Below, in pieces: positions 48,306 to 61,603 of a DNA stretch of 64,000 nucleotides (within the stretch, counting starts at the first letter, position 1; the number at the start of each line of letters is the position of its first letter). The DNA comes from Carex sylvatica (lineage: Eukaryota; Streptophyta; Magnoliopsida; Poales; Cyperaceae). The stretch lies in contig CAXKVR010000060.1 in NCBI GenBank assembly GCA_964058845.1, positions 124,001 through 188,000 on the forward strand, read 5' to 3'. The translations under genes and the position numbers were made by a program. The notes under the pieces were generated by a model. The model made no database searches. It was not told where the DNA came from and saw nothing but the letters and a program-made list of their open reading frames with translations.

Positions 48306-51300
48306 TCATACGTAGATGTCTACCATACCAAGTTTAGAGAGAGCTTCATTGAATGCCTTGCTTGATACAGCCTTAGTGAGTATGTCTGCCAGTTGTTCGT
48401 GTGATCTCACGAATGGTATTGAAATAATCTTAGAGTCCAATTTATCCTTGATGAAATGCTTATCAACTTCAATGTGCTTTGTTTTGTCATGCTGCACTGG
48501 GTTATGACATATATCTATAGCAGCTTTATTATCACAAAAAAGTTTTATTTCGGTACCGGGTTCAAAACCCAATTCTGTTAATAGTTTTCTTAACCATAAT
48601 AATTCACATATACTTTTTACCATTTCCCAAAATTTAGCCTCGGCACTAGAGAGTGCTACTACATTTTGCTTTTTACTCTTTCAAGTCACCAAGTTTCCCC
48701 CTACAAAGGTAAAGTATCCTGCAGTGGATCTCCGATTTACTGCACATCCGGCCCAGTCAGCGTCACTGTAACCTACAATCTCCATGTTTTGGTTCTTTCG
48801 AAAATATATACCTCTTCCAGGTGCACCCTTTAGGTATCTTAAAATTCTCATTACCGCCTCCATGTGTTCTTCATTTGGAGAATGCATAAAACGACTAACG
48901 ACACTCACTGCATAAGCTATGTCAGGTCTAGTATGTGACAAATAAATTAACTTACCAACCAACTTTTGGTACCTTTCTCGGTTCACAGTTGTTTCATTTA
49001 GTTCTATGTCCAATTTTAAGTTTTGAATCATGGGCGTATCAGCTGGTTTACAATCTAACATTCCAACTTTAGCTAGAAAGTCAAGTGTATACTTTCTTTG
49101 AGAGAGAAAAATACCTTCCTTGTTACGAGACACTTCGATTCCAAGAAAATATTTCAAACCTCCCAAATTCTTCATTTCAAATTCTTTAGATAACTTTGTT
49201 TCTAGTTCTTTGATTCCCATATGATCATCTCCTGTAATAATCATATCATCAACATAAATTATTAACACAACAATTTTACCTCGACATTTCTTGAAGAACA
49301 TTGTATGGTTCGATTCACTTTGGGTGTACCCATAACTCCTCATTGCCTGACAGAATCGACCAAACCATGCTCTTGGTGATTGCTTCAACCCATACAATGC
49401 CTTCTCCAACTTGCACACTTTCATGGCTGTCTCTGGGTACCAATATCCCGGTGGAATGTCCATATAAATTTCCTCCTTCATATCACCATGCAAGAATGCA
49501 TTTTTAACATCAAATTGATGTAGTGGCCAATCTAAATTTGCTGCAAGAGATAGAAGAACTCGAACATAATTTAATTTCGCAACAGGCGAGAAAGTTTCTT
49601 GAAAATCAATACCATAGATTTGTGTATACCCTTTTGCAACTAACCTTGCTTTGTATCTTTCAATTTTTCCCTCTGCATTGTATTTTATAGTATACACCCA
49701 TTTGCACCCGACTGTTTTCTTTCCCTCTGGTAATGGTACCAATTTCCATGTATTATTCTTTTCTAATGCATCCATTTCTGATTGCATTGCATCTACCCAG
49801 TTCTGGTCTTTTAAGGCTTCTTCCAATTTTTTTGGTACAGTTACTGAAGATATTTGGTTCACAAAACTTTTCAGAGGTTCTGATAATTTTTCAGTGGTCG
49901 TATAATTAGCAATTGGATATCTTACTTCCTCACTTGTTCCATCCTCTGGAACGAACCGTTTTGGTGGTTTTCCTCGGTTATCTCTAGGTGGTAATTTATA
50001 AAGAGGGTTAGTAGCACTTACCTCAGGAATATCCTCAGGAGATCTTGGCCCATGTGATACTTGGTCGGATTGTATTACTGTATCATTTAGCTCTATCCAG
50101 AAATTTGGTTCAGATTGAATGACCCGAATTGGGTCAGGTTGGATGATCCGAATTGGATCTGTTTGGATGACCCGAGTTGGGTCATGACTCTGATTTGACT
50201 TGTTTTCAAATTCAGTAAGGTTAAGAGATTCGGCAGAATTTTGGTCAAAGTTAAGAAATTCGGCAGATTTTTTATTTTCTGCTTGATTTTCATTTTCGGC
50301 AGGATTTTGATATTTGGCAATAAGTGAAATTTCGGCAATAGCTGAATTTTGGCAATTTTTGGCAGTAGTTGATTGTTTGTAATTTTCGGCAATATTTGAA
50401 TTTTGGCAATTTTCGGCAGTAGGTTTTTTTTGGCAAGTTTCGGCAATAGGTGAATTTTTATTTTCGGCAGGAGACATATTGTGCACATTTTCGACATGAG
50501 AGCTTAAGAAATGTAAATCAGAGAAATCCAATTCTACCTGATTCTCCTCCTGAATTGAACTTTCGGTTTGTTTAAAAAAATATTCACCTTCTAAAAAAGT
50601 AACATCCATAGTTGTAAAGAATTTTCTTGTGTTTGGATTATAACATTTATATCCTTTCTGATGTGTACCGAATCCCAAAAAAATGCATTTTTGTGCACAA
50701 GGTTCTAATTTGGACCGAAAATTCTTTTGAATATGCACATATGCAATGCATCCGAAAATTTTAGGAGGTAAATTTAAAACAGATGGAATTCTAATATGAG
50801 AGGATAACATTTGAAGAGGAGTTTTGTAATCATGTACTCGGGTTGGTGTACGATTAATTACATAAATTGCAAAAGACACAACATTATCCCAAAAATTCGG
50901 GGGCATATTACTCTCAAACAATATTGACCGAGCAGTTTCGAGAATATGCCTATTTTTTCTTTCTGCTACTTTATTTTGTTGAGGGGTTCCCACACACGAG
51001 GTTTCATGTATAATCCCTTTATCTTTAAAGAAATGATGCAAATTTTTATTTACATATTCCGTCCCATTATCACTTCTTACAACTTTTATCTCTTTTTCAA
51101 ACTGAGTTTTTATCATGTTAAAGAAATCTTGAAACACTTTCGTTACTTCATCCTTAGTTTTGAGTAAATAAAGTCATGTCATCCGTGTACAGTCATCGGT
51201 AAAAAGAATAAACCATCGACAACCAGACTTTGAGAAAACTGGGGATGGTCCCCAAACATCAGTATGAACTAAATCAAAAGGAAGAAGACTTTTATGATAA

Positions 51301-52318
51301 CTATCAAGATAAGTAGTACGATGACTCTTAGCCTTAATACAAGTTTCACAAACTAATTGTTCATTTAAACCAGAAAATAAATGAGGAGAGAGCTTTCTCA
51401 TGTACCCAAACGAGGGATGCCCTAATCTCCTATGCCATAACAAAACTTGCTCTCTCAATTGTTTAGAATCAGTTTTTGACAGAAATGAGTTTCCAGTCTT
51501 CAACTCCTCCAAGTAATGCAATCCATATCGCTTAGTACCACGGCCAATGATCTCCTTGGTGAGGATATCCTGAAAAATACAATGATTCGGAAACATGAGA
51601 GCTACACAATTTTGTTCTTTTGTTAACTGTCCAATAGAAATCAATTTTGTAGATAAAGATGGCACTAGTAAGGTATTTTTAAGAGTAAGAGTTTTAGAAA
51701 TCTGTACATCTCCTGCCCCATTTACCGGATACGCAATTTCATTCGCATTAAAAATACCATCCTTTTTTGTTTTCTTTCTCACCATAAAATCTTTTTCAGA
51801 ATATGTCATGTGGTCGGAAGCTCCTGAGTCAATGATGCATTCTTTTGCAATATTACAATTATAAAAAACAGTACCTTTTTCTGAGTTACCCGAATTGCTG
51901 GAACTACCTGCAGCATGAAGGGCAATAGATCCAGACCCATAGCTGGTTTCAGCCTGAACTGCACCATGGATCCCTTGCTGAAAGCTCGTTTCTGGTTGAG
52001 CCGAATTCACACCAACGAGCCCCTGCTGCTTTTCACCCATTATTTCTGAAGTTGCAACAGCCACTCTTCCCCTTCATGTGACATATTGCTTGCTTTTCTT
52101 TCTTTCTTTGTACCAATCGGGATAACCAACAATTTGAAAGCATTGTTCTTTCACATTCCTCGTTTGACCACAATGAGTATACTTCAACTTAGATTTATCA
52201 ATATAAGAAGAGTTCTTATTCAGTGTTAGAGATACCTCGGGAAACTTTTGCACCTTTGAAACCATGGCTGCTGAGATGTGTGAAATTCCGTCGCCACCTT
52301 TAAGCATGATCTCCTGCC
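48306..52318 (-). pseudogene. Copia polyprotein, 3' part: end of gag, protease, integrase, RT, RNase H
   Basis: One continuous minus-strand frame with in-frame stops at 52,076-52,074, 51,176-51,174 and 48,683-48,681. In order: end of gag with a damaged zinc knuckle (YTHCGQTRNVKEQC; the first Cys and the His are lost); protease CIIDSGASDHMT; GAG-pre-integrase LWHRRLGHPSFGYM with CETCIKAK; integrase core (HTDVWGP, then VRSDNGTEYVN, then GTPQQNKVAERKNR); reverse transcriptase (ARLVAKGYTQ, then FDVKNAFLHGD, then LIIYVDDMIITGDD); RNase H (GYSDADWAGC, then CDNKAAIDI and HIEVDKHFI). The copia order, integrase before RT, is clear. The two sense-matching stops I can compare (after RMT and after NLVT) are TGA where the family has Trp. 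Not functional. Confidence 0.93.
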
Positions 52319-52323
52319 TCACT
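52319..52323. repeat. Target-site duplication of the Ty3 element, left
   Basis: TCACT, identical to 61,604-61,608. Confidence 0.95.
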
Positions 52324-54479
52324 TGTGACATTATGAAATTTTTAATAAATAAAAACATTTACATAAGGGCTTATTTGTAAAATTATCAAAGTTTGGTAAA
52401 TATTAAAAGGTGAAGGGGTATATGTGCAAAATTCCAATTATTAAACAAAAATGTGCTTTCTTCTCATTTCATCTCCACCGACTTAATTGAAAGAAATATT
52501 TCGGGAAAGCTAGGTTAGGCCGAACCAAAAGGGAAAGAAAGAGAGAGAGAAATCGAGCGCGGAAACTGATCGGACTGACCGGAAAATCGAGAGTCGAGCT
52601 GAATTGACGATCCTTGATCGATTAGAAAGCTTCAATTTGGTATATATTTCTCCCTGGTAATTTCTTTTGAAAACCCTAATTTATTCGATTTATTCGATTT
52701 GTCGTGATTTCGGTTGAAACTTGTGATTAGGGTTTCGTAATCGAGTTCTAGCTCGATTATTGGTTAATTTGTGATATTTGATACGATTTATCTTTCTTTT
52801 CTCTTGGAAACCCTAATTCAATTGATTTGTTATATTTTGGTGAAATTCGGATTCGAATTTGATTTGAAACGTTATAACTCGATAATCAGATTGATTTGCT
52901 TGTGGAATTTGGAATTGAACTAAGGTTTTTGGGTTGGGTCATAATGGAAAGGAATTGTGATAGTTTCATGTGAAATTCGGGAAATTCGGGAATTAATCGA
53001 GTTATAACTTCGTAAAACATATCGATTCATGTTGTTTATTCAGGACTACCGATTGAATTGGAATTCGAATTAGGGTTTGGTAATGGTGTTGACCTATCCG
53101 ATATTAATCGAACGCGTTAATCGAATTTAACGTGTAAAATAGGTGGTAATCATACGAGGCAAAGGATTTATGGATCGTTCGAGACGCCTGAGCCTTAGTC
53201 GAGCGTGCTATTACTCAGGTGCGGGGTTTCTGGACTTGTCTGATAGTTTATATTCAGAAATTAAACTGTGTTTTGATTCATGTAATTAAACTGTGTTTCG
53301 ATTCATATGCATTGCATTGCCCAAATAAAGTGAAACTCGAATTGTTTAAATCTGATTGATTTGCATGCTGGTATGGTTATTATTTGTGTTGATCTGAATG
53401 ATCTGATTTTGGAATTAAAGTCACCGTGCTTTATATCACCATCGGTTGGTGGATATGGTATTATGGTTATCCACCGTGATGACGTCACCCAGGGGGTGAA
53501 TCCGGATTTGTCAAAGTCTAATGCATGGACGTTTGACGCTCAGTGTTCTAAAGCTTTAGATCGTCTGACCTTCGGCAGTTCCCAGTACCGGTTGGGACGA
53601 AGGGTAAGTGACTTTGTACTATGATTTTGGATGTGGTGACTGTGTATCGGATGGCATTACCCAGGGGGTATTGCGTTTGGATGGTCAATTGGATTTATAT
53701 GGATTTTCCGGATATGAATTAGAACCAGACTTTTAATTAAACAGTTAAGCCTGTAATTACAGATGAGTGTCATGAGAAAAGGTTTTACCTGGTACAGCCG
53801 TCTGTAGGTGTCTGTAACCCTACAGATGAGTGGGAACGAATTGGGGTCCAGTTTGGTGGAACATCTGTAGTTACTACCAGATATTCTGAAATCGAGTTAA
53901 ACCAAATATTGTGTGCTTGAATTTCATCTTGGCAATTCCTGTATTTTGATTTCATTTGGATAAATGTTGTCGGGTTTGTGTATTGATGTTTATATATGAT
54001 TATAAACTGATTTGAGCTTTATTTGTGTTTACTTTTTGAATATAATCTTTGATTGCAAGTCCAGGGACGATATGTGGCAAATTATCGCACTGAGAATTCA
54101 ATTCTCATCCCCTCTTTTGGGTTACTTTTTCAGGTTCCGGTTCGGCGGATCCGAGAGAGACACGAGGTCGGTAGGCCTGGTTTTCACCGCTGCTTAGCTG
54201 TCTGGTATTGTGACTAGAGACATGTATAGATTTATGTTTTGATTGTATATATATATGTGTTCTCTATGTCATTTGGTGATACGTATCCATCGAGATACGG
54301 ATTTTGTATGATATTACCTGACCAGTTGGGATTTGTGAACTGTTTTTCTTAGTTATTTGTTTGTTTTGTTGGTGTGTTTTACTTTCTATTATATCGTACT
54401 TGCCTTGTAGGCATACGGGCAACCGTATGTCTACGGCAGGAGGCACCCGTCACGCCTCGTGGGGCCGCGGGGTGTGACA
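52324..54479 (+). repeat. Chromovirus 5' LTR
   Basis: Starts TGTGACATTATG and ends GGGGTGTGACA. Contains a TATATATATATG stretch near 54,247 that could be a TATA box, and several AATTAAACTGTG and AACCCTACAGATGAG direct repeats. Short ORFs inside are shared by both LTRs and are not genes. Confidence 0.97.
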
Positions 54480-54493
54480 GGTCCTTCCCCGGT

Positions 54494-54505
54494 TGGTATC
54501 AGAGC
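54494..54505 (+). other. Chromovirus primer-binding site
   Basis: TGGTATCAGAGC, complementary to the 3' end of initiator-Met tRNA, 14 nt after the 5' LTR. Confidence 0.92.
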
Positions 54506-54632
54506 ATGGTTTAGAACCTGAACCAGACTTGTTTGGATACGAGAGTGGTATACGTATTAATGGGGTCGTCGCGACTATACGAATTTCGTATGATATATCG
54601 AATATTATAAACTAACTGTGTTTATTCAGAAA

Positions 54633-57600
54633 ATGGAAACACCACACCGAGGTAGAGGCAGACCTCGGAGGAATCAGGAATTGATTATCGAGCCGGCTGT
54701 GGATCAGGCTGGAGCAGGTCCAGCTGGTGCTGAGGGAGCTGGTGGCGCTGGAGGAGCGCCAGGTAGAGACCGGGACATAGATGACCGGCTGATTGCGGCC
54801 TACGAGAGAGGTCGCCAAGCAGAGATGCGGGATGCAGCACCTGTGGTTCGCGGTGGTGCACCCGAAGAGTTTAGAAGGTTGTATGATTCATTTCTGCGCT
54901 TGAATCCGCCGCGCTATGATGGAACCGGCGGGTATGCGGCAGCCGAGGAATGGCTGGCGCAGATAAATGCAAAGCTGAACTTATGCCGCGCACCTGAGGA
55001 TGACAAAGTAGAGGTAACTGAGCAGCAACTGGAGGGTGACGCAAGGTTTTGGTGGGACGGGGCCCGACGCAGTTATGTCGGGGAGGAAGCGAGGATTCCG
55101 TGGGAATGGTTTGAACAGCAGTTCAACCGGAGGTTTCTGAGCAATATTCAACGTGAAGCGTTGCGGGGAAAGTTTCTGGAATTGAGGCAAAATGGGCGTC
55201 CGGTGGGGGATTATAATAGTGAGTTTCTGGCGTTGTCGCGTTATGCATCAGACATTCAGAATGACGCGGTAAGGTATCACAGGCATTACTTGGATGGTTT
55301 GGATGGAAATATCTCGATGATTGTTGATACTCCGACTGCTACGGAGTTGCAATCTATGATGGATCATGCCGAACAGATAGAGATGCATGGTAAGCGGAGG
55401 AAAGAGCAACTGACCGAAAGAAATGTAAAACAGAAGGATGCTCAGAGTGGGCAAATGTCGAGGTCGAGGGGAGGACCATCATTTGCTAGACCCCCTCGGT
55501 CGAATATGGCGCCGAGACCCCCGTTTAGACAGATTTCTATGCCGGGTTTTAGACCGGTGATTCCTTCGCAATGGTGTCGATCGTGCAATCAAGCGCACGA
55601 TGAGGTTGAGTGTAGGCGCAAGGCTAGCGCTTGTTTTGTATGTGGTAGTGCGGGACATTGGGCGAGGGAGTGCCCGAATGCGCTTATGAGGATGCGAGGC
55701 GCTGGTAGTGCGGGAGGGTCCGCTAGCGTTGGGCGCGGTGCGCCAACGTGGCGTGGACGTGGTGCATCTCAAGCTGGCGGGGCTAACGCTAGCAGGGCTA
55801 GCAGCGCCGGTAGCGTCGGCAGAGTTAGCGGCGCTGGCAGCGTCGGCAGGAACGACGGCAGGGCGGCGGCGCATGCGCTTAACATCGCTGGAACTTCGCG
55901 CAACGCTGCAACTGCGCTGGGAGATGGCCAGACTGACGTCATGACAGGTATACTCTCTATATCTGATCAGGATGCGTATTGTTTGATTGATACGGGGTGC
56001 AGCCATTCTATTGTGTCGAGGGAATTGGTAGAAAAAGGGAGTTGGCCAATTGAGACATGTAATCAAATTGTAAATGTTCAAACCCCGTTTGGTTCAACTG
56101 ATCAAGGAATCACTTTATGCCGAAACCGAAAGATTAAGATAGATGGGAGGGAGTTCGAGGCGGACTTGTTGGTGATGGAGATTATCGGTTACGACGTGTT
56201 ATTGGGTATGGACTGGTTGACGAGACACGCTGCTACTATTGATTGTCCGCATCGTCGGATCCATTTCGCGAATTCGAGAGGTATGTCTTGCATACTCAAT
56301 TGTAGAGAAATTGGAAAACTAACACCGTGTATTTCGGCTGTAGAGATGAAACATTTGTTAGAATCAGGGTGTGATGCTTACTTGGCGGCTGTGGTTTATG
56401 CGCCTGCGGCAGTTCCAGAAATCAGCACCATTCCGGTGGTTTCAGAATTTGTGGATGTATTTCCGGAAGAGATTTTAGGGTTGCCACCTGAACGAGAAGT
56501 GGAGTTCGGTATCGAACTGGTACCGGGCACAACACCGATTTCAAAAGCACCGTATCGAATGGCACCGGCAGAACTGAAAGAACTCAAGGCACAGTTGGAA
56601 GATATGTTGGAGAGTGGATTTATCAGACCTAGCACGTCGCCATGGGGCGCGCCAGTGTTGTTTGTCAAGAAGAAAGATGGAACATTGCGGTTATGCATTG
56701 ATTACCGCGAGCTGAACAAGGTAACTGTGAAAAATAAATATCCGTTACCTCGGATTGACGATCTGTTCGATCAGTTACAGGGATCCTCAATATATTCAAA
56801 GATTGATCTGAGAACAGGGTATCACCAGCTGAGAATACGGCCGAGCGATGTGGATAAGACAGCGTTCCGTACAAGGTACGGGCATTATGAATACCTGGTT
56901 ATGCCGTTTGGGCTGACGAACGCACCGGCAGCGTTCATGGACTTGATGCACCGTGTGTTTCACGATTTGTTGGATTCTACAGTTGTGGTGTTCATTGATG
57001 ATATACTGGTGTATTCGCGCTCGCGAGAAGAACATGAGGTACATCTTAGAATTGTGTTGCAAAGACTGCGCGAACATCAGTTATTCGCAAAGTTGTCGAA
57101 ATGTGAATTCTGGTTGGAGGAAGTTACATTTTTGGGGCATGTGGTTTCTGGAAAAGGGTTAGCGGTGGATCTCGAAAAGATTCGGGCTGTGACAGATTGG
57201 AAAAGGCCAGAGACAGTTACTGAAATTCGCAGCTTTCTGGGGTTAGCCGGGTACTACAGGAGATTTGTACTCGGGTTTTCGCGGTTAGCTGCGCCACTTA
57301 CAAAATTGTTGCACAAAGGCGTGAAATTTGATTGGGGTACTGCGCAAGATAAAAGTTTTGAGGAATTGAAGAGTCGGCTGGTATCCGCGCCAGTCCTTGC
57401 TATGCCAACTGCTGATAAAGAGTACACGGTTTACACCGATGCATCTCGATTGGGTTTGGGTTGCGTATTGATGCAAGATGATCATGTAATTACCTACGCA
57501 TCTCGGCAATTGCGACCGCACGAGCAAAACTACCCGACGCATGATTTGGAGTTAGCGGCGGTGATATTTGCGCTAAAGATTTGGCGGCATTACTTGTATG

Positions 57601-59396
57601 GCGTGAAATGCCGAATCTATACTGATCATCAAAGTCTGAAATACATCTTCACGCAAAGGGAGTTAAATTTGAGACAAAGGCGGTGGTTAGAATTGATGAA
57701 AGACTATGACTTGGATATCCAGTATCATGCAGGAAAAGCGAACAGTGTAGCAGATGCATTGAGCAGAAAGAGTCAGGTAAACCTGGCGTCGGTGATTACA
57801 AGTGAAACTCATCTTCTCGAGGAAATGCGCAGAATGGAAATACATGTTGGCGCGTCACGCGAATTAGCGTTGGAAGTCGCATCTAAATGTAATAAAAGTG
57901 TGGTTGGGACTAGCGCAACTGCAATTGCGTCGGTTGTGCTAGCAGCGGTTGAAATCCGATCGGAATTACACGAGCAGATTCGTGCAGAGCAACAGAATGA
58001 TCCGAGATGTCAGAAATTCAAACTACACTATGAGTCAAACGCAGATTCACCGTTTCAAGTTCAAGGAGATGGCATCTTGCGGTTTCACGACCGCATTTGT
58101 GTACCAAGTAATTCGGAGTTGAAAGATCTGATTTTGTCAGAGGCGCACGATTCAGGATACGCTATCCATCCGGGAGAGGTAAAAATGTATCAAGATCTAA
58201 AGAAGTATTTTTGGTGGCCAAAGATGAAAAAGGAAGTACAAAGGTACGTTGAAAAGTGTCAAATATGTCAGCAAGTTAAAGCGGATCGGCAGAGAAAAGC
58301 AGGATTGCTAAGACCGCTGGAAATACCTACAAGGAAATTTGAATCAATCACGATGGATTTCGTAAGTGGATTTCCGAGAACTGTCGGAAGGTATAATACA
58401 GTTTGGGTGATTGTGGATCGGTTAACGAAGATAGCGCATTTCATTCCGCTTCGAATTGAGACATCTGGGCCAGAATTGGCGGAATTGTTTCTGAAATATC
58501 AGTTTAAGTACCATGGTTGCTCGCGCAATATTATTTCTGACCGAGATCCTCGGTTCACTTCTCATTTCTGGGAGAGTTTTCAAGAAACAATGGGTACCAA
58601 GTTGAGATTCAGCACTGCGCACCATCCTCAGACTGACGGTCAGTCTGAGCGCACCATTCAGACATTGGAAGACATGTTGCGCTCCTGCGCGCTAAGTTTA
58701 CAAGGTTCGTGGGTTGATCATTTGTATCTGGTGGAGTTTGCGTATAACAACAGTTATCAGTCGAGCATTGGTATGTCACCGCAAGAGGCACTGACAGGGC
58801 AGCAGTGCCGTACTCCATTGTGGTGGGGACCAGCGGGTACCTATCCACCTACAGGGCCGCAAATGTTAGAAGAAATTGCTGAGAAAACGAAGATGGTTCT
58901 GAGTCGGCTCAAATCGGCTCAAGAAAGGCAAAAGAAATATGCGGATGTTCACCGAAGACCGTTGGAATTTCAAGAAAGTGATCACGTATGGCTTCGAGTT
59001 TCGCCTGTCAGAGGCGTGCATCGATTTGGTGTTTCGGGCAAGCTAAGTCCCCGATATATTGGGCCGTTCCAGATTTTGCGACGAGTTGGACCGGTTGCCT
59101 ACGAGCTTGCACTACCACCAGCGTTGGACCGGGTTCATCCGGTATTCCATGTATCACAGCTACGCAGATATGTGCGAGATCCGTCGCATTGTATTGATCA
59201 CTCGGGTTTACACGTACAAGATGATCTGACATATCAAGAAGAACCAATGCAGATATTAGACCGAAAAGAGCAACGGCTACGAAGCAAAGTGATTCGGCTC
59301 GTGTTGGTAAAATGGGGACGCCATTCCGATAAGGAAGCGACGTGGGAGCTCGAAGAGAGCATCCGAGAAAAGTATCCGGAGTTATTCGACAATTAA
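54633..59396 (+). CDS. Chromovirus gag-pol polyprotein
   Basis: The ATG at 54,633 ([11 protein letters not shown]) gives 1,587 aa; the frame is open from an upstream GTG at 54,618, and residue numbers here count from that codon. Gag (~80-260, including [13 protein letters not shown] and [10 protein letters not shown]), then a CCHC zinc knuckle [14 protein letters not shown] (~339) followed by a Gly/Ala/Ser-rich linker. Protease active site DTG at 458. Reverse transcriptase with [11 protein letters not shown] (FIDD 792-795). RNase H with YTDAS (Asp 941). Integrase zinc finger with His 1177, HPG (~1184) and CQIC (~1214), and catalytic Asp 1247, Asp 1308 and Glu 1344 (D,35,E spacing). The C-terminal chromodomain-like segment contains [17 protein letters not shown]. 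The order RT-RNase H-integrase defines Ty3. No stop or frameshift; all catalytic residues are present. Confidence 0.96.
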   Translation: METPHRGRGRPRRNQELIIEPAVDQAGAGPAGAEGAGGAGGAPGRDRDIDDRLIAAYERGRQAEMRDAAPVVRGGAPEEFRRLYDSFLRLNPPRYDGTGGYAAAEEWLAQINAKLNLCRAPEDDKVEVTEQQLEGDARFWWDGARRSYVGEEARIPWEWFEQQFNRRFLSNIQREALRGKFLELRQNGRPVGDYNSEFLALSRYASDIQNDAVRYHRHYLDGLDGNISMIVDTPTATELQSMMDHAEQIEMHGKRRKEQLTERNVKQKDAQSGQMSRSRGGPSFARPPRSNMAPRPPFRQISMPGFRPVIPSQWCRSCNQAHDEVECRRKASACFVCGSAGHWARECPNALMRMRGAGSAGGSASVGRGAPTWRGRGASQAGGANASRASSAGSVGRVSGAGSVGRNDGRAAAHALNIAGTSRNAATALGDGQTDVMTGILSISDQDAYCLIDTGCSHSIVSRELVEKGSWPIETCNQIVNVQTPFGSTDQGITLCRNRKIKIDGREFEADLLVMEIIGYDVLLGMDWLTRHAATIDCPHRRIHFANSRGMSCILNCREIGKLTPCISAVEMKHLLESGCDAYLAAVVYAPAAVPEISTIPVVSEFVDVFPEEILGLPPEREVEFGIELVPGTTPISKAPYRMAPAELKELKAQLEDMLESGFIRPSTSPWGAPVLFVKKKDGTLRLCIDYRELNKVTVKNKYPLPRIDDLFDQLQGSSIYSKIDLRTGYHQLRIRPSDVDKTAFRTRYGHYEYLVMPFGLTNAPAAFMDLMHRVFHDLLDSTVVVFIDDILVYSRSREEHEVHLRIVLQRLREHQLFAKLSKCEFWLEEVTFLGHVVSGKGLAVDLEKIRAVTDWKRPETVTEIRSFLGLAGYYRRFVLGFSRLAAPLTKLLHKGVKFDWGTAQDKSFEELKSRLVSAPVLAMPTADKEYTVYTDASRLGLGCVLMQDDHVITYASRQLRPHEQNYPTHDLELAAVIFALKIWRHYLYGVKCRIYTDHQSLKYIFTQRELNLRQRRWLELMKDYDLDIQYHAGKANSVADALSRKSQVNLASVITSETHLLEEMRRMEIHVGASRELALEVASKCNKSVVGTSATAIASVVLAAVEIRSELHEQIRAEQQNDPRCQKFKLHYESNADSPFQVQGDGILRFHDRICVPSNSELKDLILSEAHDSGYAIHPGEVKMYQDLKKYFWWPKMKKEVQRYVEKCQICQQVKADRQRKAGLLRPLEIPTRKFESITMDFVSGFPRTVGRYNTVWVIVDRLTKIAHFIPLRIETSGPELAELFLKYQFKYHGCSRNIISDRDPRFTSHFWESFQETMGTKLRFSTAHHPQTDGQSERTIQTLEDMLRSCALSLQGSWVDHLYLVEFAYNNSYQSSIGMSPQEALTGQQCRTPLWWGPAGTYPPTGPQMLEEIAEKTKMVLSRLKSAQERQKKYADVHRRPLEFQESDHVWLRVSPVRGVHRFGVSGKLSPRYIGPFQILRRVGPVAYELALPPALDRVHPVFHVSQLRRYVRDPSHCIDHSGLHVQDDLTYQEEPMQILDRKEQRLRSKVIRLVLVKWGRHSDKEATWELEESIREKYPELFDN

Positions 59397-59433
59397 GGTA
59401 TGAAATCAAGTTCAGCGGACTGAACTTCATTTT

Positions 59434-59447
59434 AAGGGGGGGAGAAA
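59434..59447 (+). other. Chromovirus polypurine tract
   Basis: AAGGGGGGGAGAAA immediately before the 3' LTR. Confidence 0.9.
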
Positions 59448-61603
59448 TGTGACATTATGAAATTTTTAATAAATAAAAACATTTACATAAGGGCTTATTT
59501 GTAAAATTATCAAAGTTTGGTAAATATTAAAAGGTGAAGGGGTATATGTGCAAAATTCCAATTATTAAACAAAAATGTGCTTTCTTCTCATTTCATCTCC
59601 ACCGACTTAATTGAAAGAAATATTTCGGGAAAGCTAGGTTAGGCCGAACCAAAAGGGAAAGAAAGAGAGAGAGAAATCGAGCGCGGAAACTGATCGGACT
59701 GACCGGAAAATCGAGAGTCGAGCTGAATTGACGATCCTTGATCGATTAGAAAGCTTCAATTTGGTATATATTTCTCCCTGGTAATTTCTTTTGAAAACCC
59801 TAATTTATTCGATTTATTCGATTTGTCGTGATTTCGGTTGAAACTTGTGATTAGGGTTTCGTAATCGAGTTCTAGCTCGATTATTGGTTAATTTGTGATA
59901 TTTGATACGATTTATCTTTCTTTTCTCTTGGAAACCCTAATTCAATTGATTTGTTATATTTTGGTGAAATTCGGATTCGAATTTGATTTGAAACGTTATA
60001 ACTCGATAATCGGATTGATTTGCTTGTGGAATTTGGAATTGAACTAAGATTTTTGGGTTGGGTCATAATGGAAAGGAATTGTGATAGTTTCATGTGAAAT
60101 TCGGGAAATTCGGGAATTAATCGAGTTATAACTTTGTAAAACATATCGATTCATGTTGTTTATTCAGGACTACCGATTGAATTGGAATTCGAATTAGGGT
60201 TTGGTAATGGTGTTGACCTATCCGATATTAATCGAACGCGTTAATCGAATTTAATGTGTAAAATAGGTGGTAATCATACGAGGCAAAGGATTTATGGATC
60301 GTTCGAGACGCCTGAGCCTTAGTCGAGCGTGCTATTACTCAGGTGCGGGGTTTCTGGACTTGTCTGATAGTTTATATTCAGAAATTAAACTGTGTTTTGA
60401 TTCATGTAATTAAACTGTGTTTCGATTCATATGCATTGCATTGCCCAAATAAAGTGAAACTCGAATTGTTTAAATCTGATTGATTTGCATGCTGGTATGG
60501 TTATTATTTGTGTTGATCTGAATGATCTGATTTTGGAATTAAAGTCACCGTGCTTTATATCACCATCGGTTGGTGGATATGGTATTATGGTCATCCACCG
60601 TGATGACGTCACCCAGGGGGTGAATCCGGATTTGTCAAAGTCTAATGCATGGACGTTTGACGCTCAGTGTTCTAAAGCTTTAGATCGTCTGACCTTCGGC
60701 AGTTCCCAGTACCGGTTGGGACGAAGGGTAAGTGACTTTGTACTATGATTTTGGATGTGGTGACTGTGTATCGGATGGCATTACCCAGGGGGTATTGCGT
60801 TTGGATGGTCAATTGGATTTATATGGATTTTCCGGATATGAATTAGAACCAGACTTTTAATTAAACAGTTAAGCCTGTAATTACAGATGAGTGTCATGAG
60901 AAAAGGTTTTACCTGGTACAGCCGTCTGTAGGTGTCTGTAACCCTACAGATGAGTGGGAACGAATTGGGGTCCAGTTTGGTGGAACATCTGTAGTTACTA
61001 CCAGATATTCTGAAATCGAGTTAAACCAAATATTGTGTGCTTGAATTTCATCTTGGCAATTCCTGAATTTTGATTTCATTTGGATAAATGTTGTCGGGTT
61101 TGTGTATTGATGTTTATATATGATTATAAACTGATTTGAGCTTTATTTGTGTTTACTTTTTGAATATAATCTTTGATTGCAAGTCCAGGGACGATATGTG
61201 GCAAATTATCGCACTGAGAATTCAATTCTCATCCCCTCTTTTGGGTTACTTTTTCAGGTTCCGGTTCGGCGGATCCGAGAGAGACACGAGGTCGGTAGGC
61301 CTGGTTTTCACCGCTGCTTAGCTGTCTGGTATTGTGACTAGAGACATGTATAGATTTATGTTTTGATTGTATATATATATGTGTTCTCTATGTCATTTGG
61401 TGATACGTATCCATCGAGATACGGATTTTGTATGATATTACCTGACCAGTTAGGATTTGTGAACTGTTTTTCTTAGTTATTTGTTTGTTTTGTTGGTGTG
61501 TTTTACTTTCTATTATATCGTACTTGCCTTGTAGGCATACGGGCAACCGTATGTCTACGGCAGGAGGCACCCGTCACGCCTCGTGGGGCCGCGGGGTGTG
61601 ACA
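59448..61603 (+). repeat. Chromovirus 3' LTR
   Basis: Same length as the 5' LTR, with about seven substitutions, six of them transitions. Followed by TSD TCACT. Confidence 0.97.

Larger units (their letters stand above)
52324..61603 (+). mobile_element. Ty3/gypsy chromovirus, complete and young, nested in copia gag
   Basis: A 9,280-bp element with two 2,156-bp LTRs (52,324-54,479 and 59,448-61,603) that differ at about seven positions by eye (~99.7% identical), a perfect TSD TCACT, a PBS TGGTATCAGAGC at 54,494-54,505 and a polypurine tract at 59,434-59,447. One intact gag-pol frame. LTR length, single ORF and a C-terminal chromodomain-like segment fit the Tekay/Del lineage of plant chromoviruses. 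Potentially autonomous. Confidence 0.97.

Noticed and set aside
53361..53624. 87-codon ORF also present at 60,485-60,748
   Set aside because: Identical because it lies in both chromovirus LTRs; not a separate gene.
54494..54505. tRNA-like sequence
   Set aside because: Only the 12-nt primer-binding site complementary to initiator-Met tRNA; no tRNA cloverleaf found here or elsewhere in the window.
55479..56081. 200-codon minus-strand ORF
   Set aside because: Antisense shadow of the GC-rich gag linker of the chromovirus polyprotein.
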